Source: Brachycybe producta (Eukaryota; Arthropoda; Diplopoda; Playtdesmida; Andrognathidae). From it: a stretch of 64,000 nt of DNA. Of this stretch, positions 52,055-60,923 are shown piece after piece (the first letter of the stretch is position 1; each line of letters begins with the position of its first letter). Where the stretch lies: positions 3,461,501 to 3,525,500 of the forward strand of contig JAUPFP010000027.1 in assembly GCA_036925085.1 (NCBI GenBank). The letters are read 5' to 3'. Position numbers and translations under genes: made by a program. Under the pieces are notes generated by a model. That model was given only the letters and a program-made list of their open reading frames with translations. It made no database searches and was not told where the DNA came from.

Positions 52055-52721
52055 GCTTTAGAGGCTATAATTATTTTTCACTTAATGTAAGGGTGCATTC
52101 AGATTACTCGGGCTCGGGCTCGGTGAGGCGACTCCTCGATAAGCCCGAGTAATGTGGACGGACTCGCGAAGCAGCTATACAATTAGCACGAGTGGCTCCC
52201 CTTGGTGTCGGTACATCAAACAGGTGCAAGTCATTGGACGGAGACGAGCGCAGTTTAAGTTGACTCGCTGAACTCGTGGCGTCTCTCCCAATAACAATTG
52301 AGTGTGTGCGTCATAATAAGACTTGCACTGGTAATGAAAACTTCGTCGTCGTCGGATCCACAAGAGTCGGCGGAGTCTCTCAAGTAACTGAAGACACAGG
52401 CAGTTAGAAATCGGGGAGAACTTCAGTTGGCTCCGCCCTTTTCTATGACGACCGGCAACTTCTAATTGGTTGGTTATGTAGTCTGACGTCACATGCTCCG
52501 CCCTTTTCAACGTCGAACCACACAACAAACCAATTAGGAGTTGCCGGTCGTCATAACAAGGGCGGAGCCAACTAAAGTTCTCTCCGATTTCTAAATGCCT
52601 GTACTGAACACGCTCAACCCTCAGTCGACAAGAGCACGAGCTCAAGTCAAGAAGGGGCCCCGAGTACGAGTAGTCTAAACGCACCCTTAAGATTTCTTGA
52701 ATTCTAGCCTCTAAACAGTCT
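52055..52721. mobile_element. TIR element related to the MADF-intron MITE, carrying a nested element
   Basis: The right end TTGAATTCTAGCCTCTAAAC (52698-52717) matches the 1637-1662 TIR. The left end TTTAGAGGCTATAATT (about 52058) is a decayed inverse. Almost all of the interior is a second element. Confidence 0.55.
52088..52690. mobile_element. ~600-bp nested foldback element
   Basis: The ends TAAGGGTGCATTCAGATTAC and GTAGTCTAAACGCACCCTTA are imperfect inverse copies. A second inverted pair (about 52407-52474 with 52529-52592, sharing GTTGGCTCCGCCCTT and GACGACCGGCAAC boxes) forms a large inner hairpin. An open minus-strand frame across it shows no transposase motif. Confidence 0.7.
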
Positions 52722-53387
52722 GATTGATTGTAAAACAGCATAATTGCTCTTATGTACTGATTCTAGAATGAGATATAGAAATAAGATAAGACACAATGGA
52801 TGGATAAATATGGTAACAACAAATAAAGTATTTCCATTTTTCAGAGACAAATTAAGAAAGGATGATTTGCACACACACGTACAAGTCATTCAAATTACAC
52901 CTAATGTTTATCTGTTTAAACAGACAGACAGACACTCAGAATTCAATTTAGTATCTGAGTCAGACTCAGATGAAGAAAAAAAAAATGTCGGAAAAATATG
53001 AAAGAGAAGAAGAAGAAAAAATGTTTCAAAATAAAAATGCATTTTGTGTCTCTGTTTTTTATGATAAACTTACCTCTAGGTAGGTTTACCTGTAGAGAGA
53101 GAGAAAAAAAAGTACAAATGTTTAGAGTATAATAGGCCTTTGGAACAAAACTACTTATTTGTGAGATGGATTGGGGGGGGGGGCAGCGTACTTAATGTGT
53201 TTGCAACAATATCCACCTCCCCCTCCCCCTCTCTTATAACACAAGTGCAATTTATAAAAAGGGGGGGGGGGGGAGGTTAGAATCACATTTGTACAAACCC
53301 CATTATTAACCCATTTTTTGTACACTTTTTGTGTTTTATATATAAAGAGGAGACATATTTGGATAGAGTGAACGAGAGAGCTAATAG

Positions 53388-53389
<2 letters not shown>

Positions 53390-53419
<30 letters not shown>
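53390..53419. repeat. 30-base poly-C run
   Basis: An uninterrupted run of 30 C, the longest homopolymer I see in the window. A (GAC)n tract follows at about 53431-53450. Confidence 0.95.
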
Positions 53420-53424
<5 letters not shown>

Positions 53425-56105
53425 ACCCCGATGACGACGACGACGACGACGAAACCCACAAATGCAATTGTGGATCATATAATGCGATAAAACCATCACC
53501 CTTCTTCTCATTCTCCCTTGTTTTTTACGCCTCATTTTTTTTCAACACCTTTTTTTGTGTCCGTTTTTCTTGTTGATTTCACACTTTTTAAATTTAAGGT
53601 GCGTTTTTTTTGTCTTTGAAAGATTTTTTGGAAGTTGTTTTCGATTTCTACTGATTTAACACTGTATTAGTTCTGTGTCTGTTTTTTTTATTATTATCAG
53701 GTATGAGGCCGGCCTCAGTCAGTCACTCACTCACACCCTCAATGCTTCTCCGAGCAAAACCTCGCTTTTGGTACCCTGGGCCCCTCCCCCCACCTCTCCT
53801 TTCCCTGTTTTCTGGGCCACCTCATATGGTTATACCTGGTGCCGGTTTCTTCTTTCGCTTTTTTTTTTATTTAAAACTCAAAATATAAAAATGGCAAATA
53901 ATACCTTTTTTTTGGGGGGGGGGGGGGGGTGGTTTTTTTTATAAAAACAAGAGAAAGATTCTCTTTGATGCATGAAAATGGAGGAGAGAGAGGACCAAGT
54001 GAACCAGTGAGAAAAACCCTCTTTTTTCGGTGTGTGTATGTAGTCTGTCTGCTTGTCACCTGTGTGTCCAATTCTACTTTAAAAAAAAAGAGATTTCACT
54101 TTTGAAGAATTTGAGTCACTTTCATTTTGAAACTTAAAGAAAGACACTGTGAAAAGTGATTTCGTGCCGATATCGTTCAAAATGAACGTGTTTTGGCAGT
54201 TTGAAAAATCAAAACAAAGGCACATTTTTCTGATTGCTGGTAAATCTTTTATTTTGAGAGATATCGTCATAAATAATATGGCATTCGTTTTACTTTGAAT
54301 TTCTTTTAAATATCACTTGCGATGAATGCCTAATGTTATTAATTAGGCCGTTGACGCAAATAAAAGTTAAAAAATATTCAAATTATTTGTAGAATTTATG
54401 CGTTTTTTTTTGCAAATAAGAATTATAATGATTTAAATAAATATGCAAAAATCAAATCAAATATTCACTTTGTAGAAATTATTTTACACCAGAAAAGTGT
54501 TTTTTAAAGAAATAACTAAAATTATGCAAATTTGCAAAGGTTGTAATTAGTACGTATTAATGCATTTTGATGTTGTCTTTAAATTGGTTATCATTACACG
54601 TGATGATGATATGGTATCCTCCTAATTAGTACACAAAACGAGTGATTAAGGGGGGCGGGGGGCATTTTATCTAAACTTTTAGCCCTTAATTATTAATCTG
54701 CGGTCCATTTCAGACATTGTTATCAGTTTTTATTTAATTTCTGGATCCTGTTTTCTAGATTTCTAGATCGGATCGAAATGTGATTGATTAATAATTAATT
54801 AATTATTGTATCCACTCCACATTGAATCCATTTCGTTCGAAATTAAAGAATGAGATTTGTGAAATATTATTAATTTAATATAATATTTCATACGAAAAAT
54901 TAATTAAAAAGAATTTTTTTTTGATATTTTGGCCAAAAAAAAAAGGTTTCTTTTATTTTGCAACATTTTGAATTTTGGAAGATTTCCCAAGTGTTTTTTT
55001 TTTAAAAAAATACTCAAAGTGACTTTAGTGTGTTGGCGCTTATTATTATTATTATCATTAAAGAGATCGTGTCCTTAGTACAATTAATAATATTGTCATC
55101 ATTAATAATATTGAGGATGATGACGTCATCGTTTTCTTGACTTAGTTCTTGTTCATTCTCTCTCTCTCTCTCTCCCTTTTCCTTTCTCAATCTATCTACC
55201 TCTCTCTCTCTCGTTTGTTTCTATTGGGAATTTAGCCAAAAAGAAGAACAAAACAAAACAAAAAAAAAGCTAAAAATGAAAAACCACTTTTCGGTGCCAG
55301 TTCCTTCTTCAGGCTGTCAATAGAATAATGTCAACGTGTGTGTGTTTTTCCGATGAATTGTTCAAAATATAAAATCGCAGCCAAAAAAATGAACATCAGT
55401 CTCAATAGAATGACGCATCTTAAAAATACACACATTTCGAATGAAAAACGAAAAAAAAAAAAAAAAAAAAATCAGAAAAAAACAGTTTTAAATCACATTA
55501 AGAAAAATATTGTTAGTAGAACACACATTTTTGAAGATTTGTTGTCCTAACTAACTGTAATAATTAATTATTATCACGAGAACACTGTCTGTCTGTCTGT
55601 CTGTTTGGTTTAACCATTTTCATTTCCACATGGGTTTGAAATTCATTTAATTAGATTTACAATAAAAGTATTTGTAGGCAACAACAAAAAAACGCGAAAT
55701 CTTATGTTGAAAAATGACGAGAAAACCTCTTGTGTGTACAAAATCATTTAGTCACATTTAATTATGTGTTAATTAAGTTGATTAATTATATATTTGCAGG
55801 GAAAGGGGAGGATTAGAGGCAGAGGCGGCGGCGGTGGGGAGATTAAGATCACACTCGAAAGGGGGAAATGGAGGTGAAAGTTTAGTTAGGAACCAACAAA
55901 GGGGGGGGGGGGGGGGTTAATCTTAATTTATTGGTATTTCTTGGTTTGGAATTTATTTATTTGAGAATTTTGAGAAATTAATAAAATTAAGATTCGATTC
56001 ACATTCAAATAAAATCGTATTTAAGGGAATTCTTATTTATTAGACAGTTTTTTTAATGTTTATGATTTTTCTATTTCGTTTTGGAATTATTTTTATCCTT
56101 TTAAA

Positions 56106-56186
56106 ATGAATTCTAGTCTAGAAGAAGGAATGGATCCAGCTTTTAAAGTAAGACATAATTTACATAATATGTCTCCATTTGCATTG
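56106..56186 (+). CDS. exon-like fragment of an unidentified gene
   Basis: A frame from ATG 56106 reads MNSSLEEGMDPAFKVRHNLH, then NMSPFAL, ending at a strong donor (TTG|gtgagta, phase 0). Its composition is protein-like and unlike the surrounding simple repeats. It could be a first coding exon, or begin at the acceptor-like tctag near 56118. I cannot assign a family. If real, the retrotransposon that follows lies antisense in its intron. Confidence 0.4.
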
Positions 56187-56344
56187 GTGAGTATGAGGCC
56201 GGAGAGAGTTGGGAGGGACCTCTCCCTCCCTATCCCCCCCTTTAACACACAGACATTAACGTGGTTGGTTGGTTTCATTTACAAACGTCACAAAATTTTA
56301 ATTTTACATTTTTTGTTATAAATTAATAGTGGTGTTCCAGTGAC

Positions 56345-57176
56345 TGTAACGACCCGACTTGGTCGCTACAATACCTACGGCAAATTCTGAAACAACTTAC
56401 CGTCGCTTGACCTCCTTGGGACGGGTCGAAGCGCTGGCCAGCCCTCCTCTTGTACCCGTCCGTGTCCACGGGTAGCGCCGGACGGAGGTCGTCTCCCTCG
56501 CCGCACGTTGACGGACGAAAGACCGCCGAACAAGACGAGGAACCCACGGTAGATCCCCGACGGATCCTACCGCGGAACCGCGCGCGAAGCACCGGCCGAC
56601 ATGCTGGAAAACATGGCGGAACAGGACGGTGATGGTGACGGCGTTTCCCCACACCGGAACCCCCACCTTCCCCACGGTAACTTCCCCAGTAATATTAAAG
56701 AAATAATATGACACGGACACAGTGGTTGGAGAGAGTGAAAATAACAAGATATTTATTCACAAGGAATATATAAAAACACTCACTGTAAACAGGCAATATC
56801 TGCTGGTAATTGTACCAGCAGAGAGCCAACAAAGAGATGCAATTAAAGATGAATCTCCTGGCTAATTCCAGCCAGGAGAGGAGGTTATTGACCTCCTTAT
56901 CCAAACAAAGACACAAGATGAATGGTGGCCATTTTGGCCACCTGTTGATTAAGATGAAGCATCCAACACATGCACTCAGCATCAGGGTTCTCTTTCCACT
57001 GTCCAGTATACAATGGCCGCCGCCATTATATACACCCCCAGGCTGCTCCACCTGGGGGAGGACAGGGACCCTTGCTGGCCATTTTGTCGTCTGCCTGGCA
57101 CTCAATTTAGCAAGTGCCTAGCAGACGACATGGGATTTAGTTCTGCACCAAAAAGGAGCAGAACTGGGTCGTCACA
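56345..57176 (-). repeat. 3' LTR of the Ty3/gypsy-type element
   Basis: Read on the minus strand it starts TGTGACGACCC (57176) and ends GGGTCGTTACA (56345), giving TG...CA ends within a longer imperfect inverted terminus; 832 bp. A TATA-like GTATATAATGG is near 57022-57032 and a polyadenylation AATAAA at 56752-56757, so U3, R and U5 can be ordered. The 5' LTR is outside the window, so its twin cannot be compared. Open frames inside it are incidental. Confidence 0.8.
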
Positions 57177-57200
57177 ATCCTCTCAACTTCCCTGATCCGC
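57177..57200 (-). promoter_or_regulatory. polypurine tract next to the 3' LTR
   Basis: Immediately inside the LTR the minus strand reads GGGAAGTTGAGAGGAT, a purine-rich stretch in the expected place for plus-strand priming. Confidence 0.65.
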
Positions 57201-57256
57201 CCCGGGATCAGGTCGGCTGAGCCAGCAAGGATTGCGCCCATGACCCCCACTCAGTT

Positions 57257-60196
57257 TCAGACTGATTTCTTCGGTGGTGGATTCATCGGAGCCACCATCC
57301 ACTCCGACATCCACCGACGTATCCACCATGAACACATCCGGGTGTTTCTCCACCCGAGACCGACATCGAAATCAGTCCCCCTGAGTCTTAACACCTCTTG
57401 CTGACGAAACGCTTCGACGGCAAGTGTGTCAAGTTGCGGACTCTGACGAAGAGTCCGACTTGTAAGAAGGTCTACGAGAGCGGCCGCGGGATCGGACACG
57501 CTACCTCGTAGAGGGTGGGTGACAAATTCTCCCACCATTCCTTCCAAGTCGCAGCCAAGGAGACGCTGGACGTATGGGGCCGCGAGCTGGGCTATACGTA
57601 CGAGCCCAGCTCCTGTCCCCACCACGTCTAGAACAGCAAAGCATCTCCTTACCGGGTTGACGACCAGCAACACCGGATAGTCCGTACTGCCAAATGCCAG
57701 CACATAGCGCATGGCAAATGACGGCAACGACGGCGTCCACGGAACTGGGAGTGGCTCCCCCAGACGATAGTATCCGTGGTATTGGTACCCCTCCATTCCC
57801 GGCTGGTCCTGCCAAAGACCAAGCCGGTTATTCAGAAAGACCTCTCCTTCTGAATACGGAGGCTCCGCACCAAAGCGTCGACCCTCGCCCTCGGGCTCAG
57901 GAGACTTGGCTCTTTCTTCCGGTCCTAGGGCCGCAAAGACCCCATCATCGGGACCCGGAGAGAAGGGTGTCCTTCCTACGGAAGGCACGGGACCACGTTT
58001 GGCGGGAACGTTATTTTTCCCCGCCGGGCTGCCCCCACCGCTAGGTAACGGTGAGCTGACCCGGTGGAGAGTTCCCACCGACCGGACTAACAAGTTCGGT
58101 ACCGCCACCACCTTCGGGGAGGATGACGGTATACCGAGAACAACGTCTCGCATTGACCGATCATCCATCCGCGCCGTCGTGCTATGACGGGTATGGTGCG
58201 GTTGGCTCCCGGCCGACACGGCCGCACCGTGTCGGGACTCCTCCTCCTCGGTCCCGATACTTCCACCACCACCAGTCCCCTGGGACCCACGGGTGGAAGT
58301 CTTCGGACCTCCCTTCTTCTCATGATGGGCCTTCTTGCCCTTCTTTTTCTTCTTTTTCTTTTTCTTCTTATCATGAGAAGAAGGTTCACCGTGCTGCGAG
58401 CTGGACGCACCATGGCTCGCAGACTTACCGGGCCGGTCAGTCTTAGGAGGGTGGTTAGCCCCCTTCGATTGACCGGACTTACTAGTCGCAGACTTTCTAG
58501 CCGAAGCTGTACTAGTCTTTGAACTAGCTCCCGTAGCCGAACTGACGGTCGAGGACGCTCGTGTCGCCACGAAGCGTCCCTTTCCATCCCGGGGAAGATC
58601 TCTCTTCTCCGGGGCAAGGGTCGGCTGACCCTTGCCACCAACAGGTTTAACTGCCGCACCCTGGTGAGGTGCCTTGGCAGCTTGTATCACCCCCCTCTGG
58701 GCGATACGCTGTTGGCCAGCAGCCGTGGTGGCACGCGGAATAGGAGTGGCACCAACTCCGACGGGAGGTTCCCCTGTACTGAGCGGGTTCCTGGCATCAG
58801 CGTCCCGCAGGGGCGGAAACTGAGAGGCCTGGAGCTCAAACTCCCGACGGCGTGCAGCCTTCTTGTCCCGCAGGACAAGGGCAGCACATCTGGCCGCTTG
58901 TGCCTGGTGGTACCGCAAGCGGTCCTCCTGGCTCCACTTTCCTTTGGGAAAGCCGGCCGGACCTCCACGAGAGGTCTTAGCCTTCTTTCCCACCGGATTA
59001 CTGGCCAAAGGTGGGGTGAAGGGGCGGGGACGTTTCTGTCCCTGACCACCACCACCACTGGCGCGAGTGCTCTTCCTCGGAGCGGGAGGAGAAGGCTGAT
59101 TGGCCTTCTTTTCCGCTCTTCGGTCCCTCTTGGGAGTTGCAGACTGCCAGCTTGAACAGCCAGCCTCCGCTTCGGTTGGTCCCGAAACCGGAGGCTGACC
59201 AACAGGCCAGGCAGCACCAGCAGCTCCCTCAGGATGAGCTGGCGACACAGGGAGAAGACCCACTGCCGGCGTAAACTTCGCCAAGGCAGCCTTCGTCCTC
59301 TCCAACTGTGCCTCCCTCTTCGCCAGGGCTTTCATCCTGGCGGTGTACCGAGCAGCTCCGGACTTCTTTTTGGATTTAGAACCGTCCTTACGGAACTGCT
59401 GGGTAGGGTACTCCCCAACGAAGTAGCGTTTCCCATCCGACGCCAGGAAACCACCTGACGCCGATTGGTACTGCGCGGCTTCATCCTGCCTTTCCAGACA
59501 GGCCGCTTCCGTCTCCCCAACAGGGTCGACCGGAATTGGACTGCCCTTCCGGGCTGGAGTACCCTCCTGGGATCCGATCACAGACCGTTTACCCAGGGAG
59601 CCTGATCCTCTCCCTTCAGACTCCGAAGAGTCCTCTGAAGAGAGGATCCGTTGGCCTCGCCACCGCCTGGAGACGGGCACCACATCATCTTCCATGGTGT
59701 CCATCTCCGCCTCCGTGTCGATGACCAGGGTTCCTCCCAAGGAGGCATCCCTGCTTCCCTCAGCCAGGCTAGCCAATTCTAGCCGGCCTTGGTCCGCCGG
59801 AGGATCACACTTCGTCAAAGAGGTAGCTGCCAAACCGGTGGCCACCTCCTCGACGGGCGTGCTGGCCCGCACCGGCTCACCAACCGCCGGGATCTCCATG
59901 GCTCCCAACCTAATGGTCGCCCTCGGAGAACCCACGGTGGGAGGCGGTGTCAACCGTCCCCAAACAGACCCATAGTATAGAGGGGTCCGAGGGGACGGCT
60001 GGGTCACCACAGCATCATCAGCCAATAGCAGACCCAAAGGTCCGCCGTCGGCCAAGTCAGCTATGGCCCGACCCAAAGAGTCCGGGGAGCAAGCGGCATC
60101 CGACTCCAACAGCTCCGCATCACCCGGATGCAAAGAGCTGAGGGAGGAGGAACCGCTGCCACCCCCGCCAGTGTCTTCCTTCTCCGCCGTGGCTAC
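57257..60196 (-). CDS. unrecognised ~980-aa ORF downstream of pol
   Basis: The frame runs from the putative acceptor at 60197/60196 (first residues VATAEKEDTGG) to a stop at 57257. Without splicing it can start at ATG 60457 (1066 aa). It is rich in Ala, Ser, Gly, Pro and basic residues. It has acidic/Ser stretches near the start, a coiled segment (about KREAQLERTKAALAK), several basic clusters and an 11-Lys run near the middle (about 58330-58365). A more ordered C-terminal ~170 aa contains YVLAFGSTDYPVLLVV. I see no signal peptide, transmembrane segment or CCHC knuckle, so neither a normal Env nor a normal Gag. The C-terminal block has a faint look of a C48/Ulp1-like strand pair, but no catalytic His/Cys can be pointed to. 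Function unknown. Confidence 0.7.
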   Translation of the reverse strand, partial: VATAEKEDTGGGGSGSSSLSSLHPGDAELLESDAACSPDSLGRAIADLADGGPLGLLLADDAVVTQPSPRTPLYYGSVWGRLTPPPTVGSPRATIRLGAMEIPAVGEPVRASTPVEEVATGLAATSLTKCDPPADQGRLELASLAEGSRDASLGGTLVIDTEAEMDTMEDDVVPVSRRWRGQRILSSEDSSESEGRGSGSLGKRSVIGSQEGTPARKGSPIPVDPVGETEAACLERQDEAAQYQSASGGFLASDGKRYFVGEYPTQQFRKDGSKSKKKSGAARYTARMKALAKREAQLERTKAALAKFTPAVGLLPVSPAHPEGAAGAAWPVGQPPVSGPTEAEAGCSSWQSATPKRDRRAEKKANQPSPPAPRKSTRASGGGGQGQKRPRPFTPPLASNPVGKKAKTSRGGPAGFPKGKWSQEDRLRYHQAQAARCAALVLRDKKAARRREFELQASQFPPLRDADARNPLSTGEPPVGVGATPIPRATTAAGQQRIAQRGVIQAAKAPHQGAAVKPVGGKGQPTLAPEKRDLPRDGKGRFVATRASSTVSSATGASSKTSTASARKSATSKSGQSKGANHPPKTDRPGKSASHGASSSQHGEPSSHDKKKKKKKKKKGKKAHHEKKGGPKTSTRGSQGTGGGGSIGTEEEESRHGAAVSAGSQPHHTRHSTTARMDDRSMRDVVLGIPSSSPKVVAVPNLLVRSVGTLHRVSSPLPSGGGSPAGKNNVPAKRGPVPSVGRTPFSPGPDDGVFAALGPEERAKSPEPEGEGRRFGAEPPYSEGEVFLNNRLGLWQDQPGMEGYQYHGYYRLGEPLPVPWTPSLPSFAMRYVLAFGSTDYPVLLVVNPVRRCFAVLDVVGTGAGLVRIAQLAAPYVQRLLGCDLEGMVGEFVTHPLRGSVSDPAAALVDLLTSRTLRQSPQLDTLAVEAFRQQEVLRLRGTDFDVGLGWRNTRMCSWWIRRWMSEWMVAPMNPPPKKSV

Positions 60197-60923
60197 CTGA
60201 AAAAGATCAAAAAACATCATAAGTATTTGACCTACTACGGTAGGAAACATTTTCCACGGACCAAAACCGCGAAAAAATGCTTTCCGGCCGGGCAGGCACC
60301 GTGGTACACGGCCAAAGCCGTCCCCAACGGTAATTGCACGGTCGGAACCGGCCAAAAATAGTTTTGGTCGGTCCAAATTCCGTAATTTTACGTTCGGTAA
60401 CTTGGGCGGTGATTTCCACGGTAAATCACCGTAGGAAATCCCGTTTCCACCGTGCATATCCCGTGACCCACGGTAAAAAACCGTCCTTCACGGGAATCGC
60501 ACGGTCGGAATCGGCCAAACAGGTGTTTGGACCGTCCAAACCTGGCACCGACACTTCAGGTTCGTTGGGGAGTGATTTGCACGGACAACTACCGTGCAAA
60601 ACCACTTTCTGTCCGTTAGAACACCGTGGACCACGGTCGAAACCATTTTCCATGGTGGTTTCACGGACAGAACCGTGCAAAAACACCTTTTCACCGTCTA
60701 AACTCCGTAGAACTTGGTCCTCACCAAGTCCCACGGCGTTCTGACGGTAAAACACCGTGTTCTCCACGGCCCCATCAGCGGTAGCATCACCGTCAAAACT
60801 ATGACGGTGACGCCTCCACCAAAACCACGTGTTCAAGCGGTCAATGACCGCTTGACACACCCAAAAGCAATAAAAGAATACTGCCAAAGGGCAGGAAAAG
60901 GAAATTCCCCTTTGGGGACTTAC
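60197..60923 (-). other. putative intron between pol and the downstream ORF
   Basis: On the minus strand the pol frame reaches CCAGAA|GTAAGT (60924/60923). A T-rich CTTTTTCAG|GTA acceptor lies at 60197/60196. Joining them is phase 0 on both sides (SKPE|VATAEK). The removed 727 nt contain the tandem repeat. This is inference from consensus and frame only. Confidence 0.5.
60240..60810. repeat. ~81-bp CACGG/CCGTG tandem repeat array
   Basis: Diverged units share a CACGG box at 60255, 60337, 60417, 60500, 60580, 60662 and (as GACGG) 60743, an average spacing of about 81 bp, with closer similarity every second unit (163 bp). On the minus strand it reads as a 27-aa repeat with GxKxFLxGSxR and GFxRxPRC elements, in both the pol frame and the downstream frame. 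Confidence 0.8.

Larger units (their letters stand above)
48001..56105. other. gene-poor repeat-rich stretch
   Basis: No supported exon. A short Ala/Ser-rich open frame near 48290-48450 lacks other support. It contains (ATT)n near 49082-49110, a C-run near 50274, a partial foldback copy near 51900-52010, nested elements at 52055-52721, a 30-C run at 53390-53419, a G-run near 53917, (CT)n near 55157 and an A-run near 55450. Confidence 0.45.

Noticed and set aside
52175-52741. 188-aa open frame on the minus strand
   Set aside because: It lies across the inverted arms of a foldback element and shows no domain; inverted repeats commonly keep both strands open.
53155-53535. 126-aa Gly/Arg-rich minus-strand frame
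   Set aside because: It is generated by poly-C and GAC-type repeats, with no conserved features.
56323-57121. Several 60-136-aa frames on both strands
   Set aside because: They fall inside the LTR, are GC-rich, and overlap each other on opposite strands.
58087-59217. Long Arg-rich minus-strand and + strand frames
   Set aside because: They are shadows of the GC-rich downstream ORF in other frames.
57257-60457. Downstream ORF considered as an Env protein
   Set aside because: There is no signal peptide, fusion-type hydrophobic segment, Cys-rich ectodomain or C-terminal transmembrane helix.
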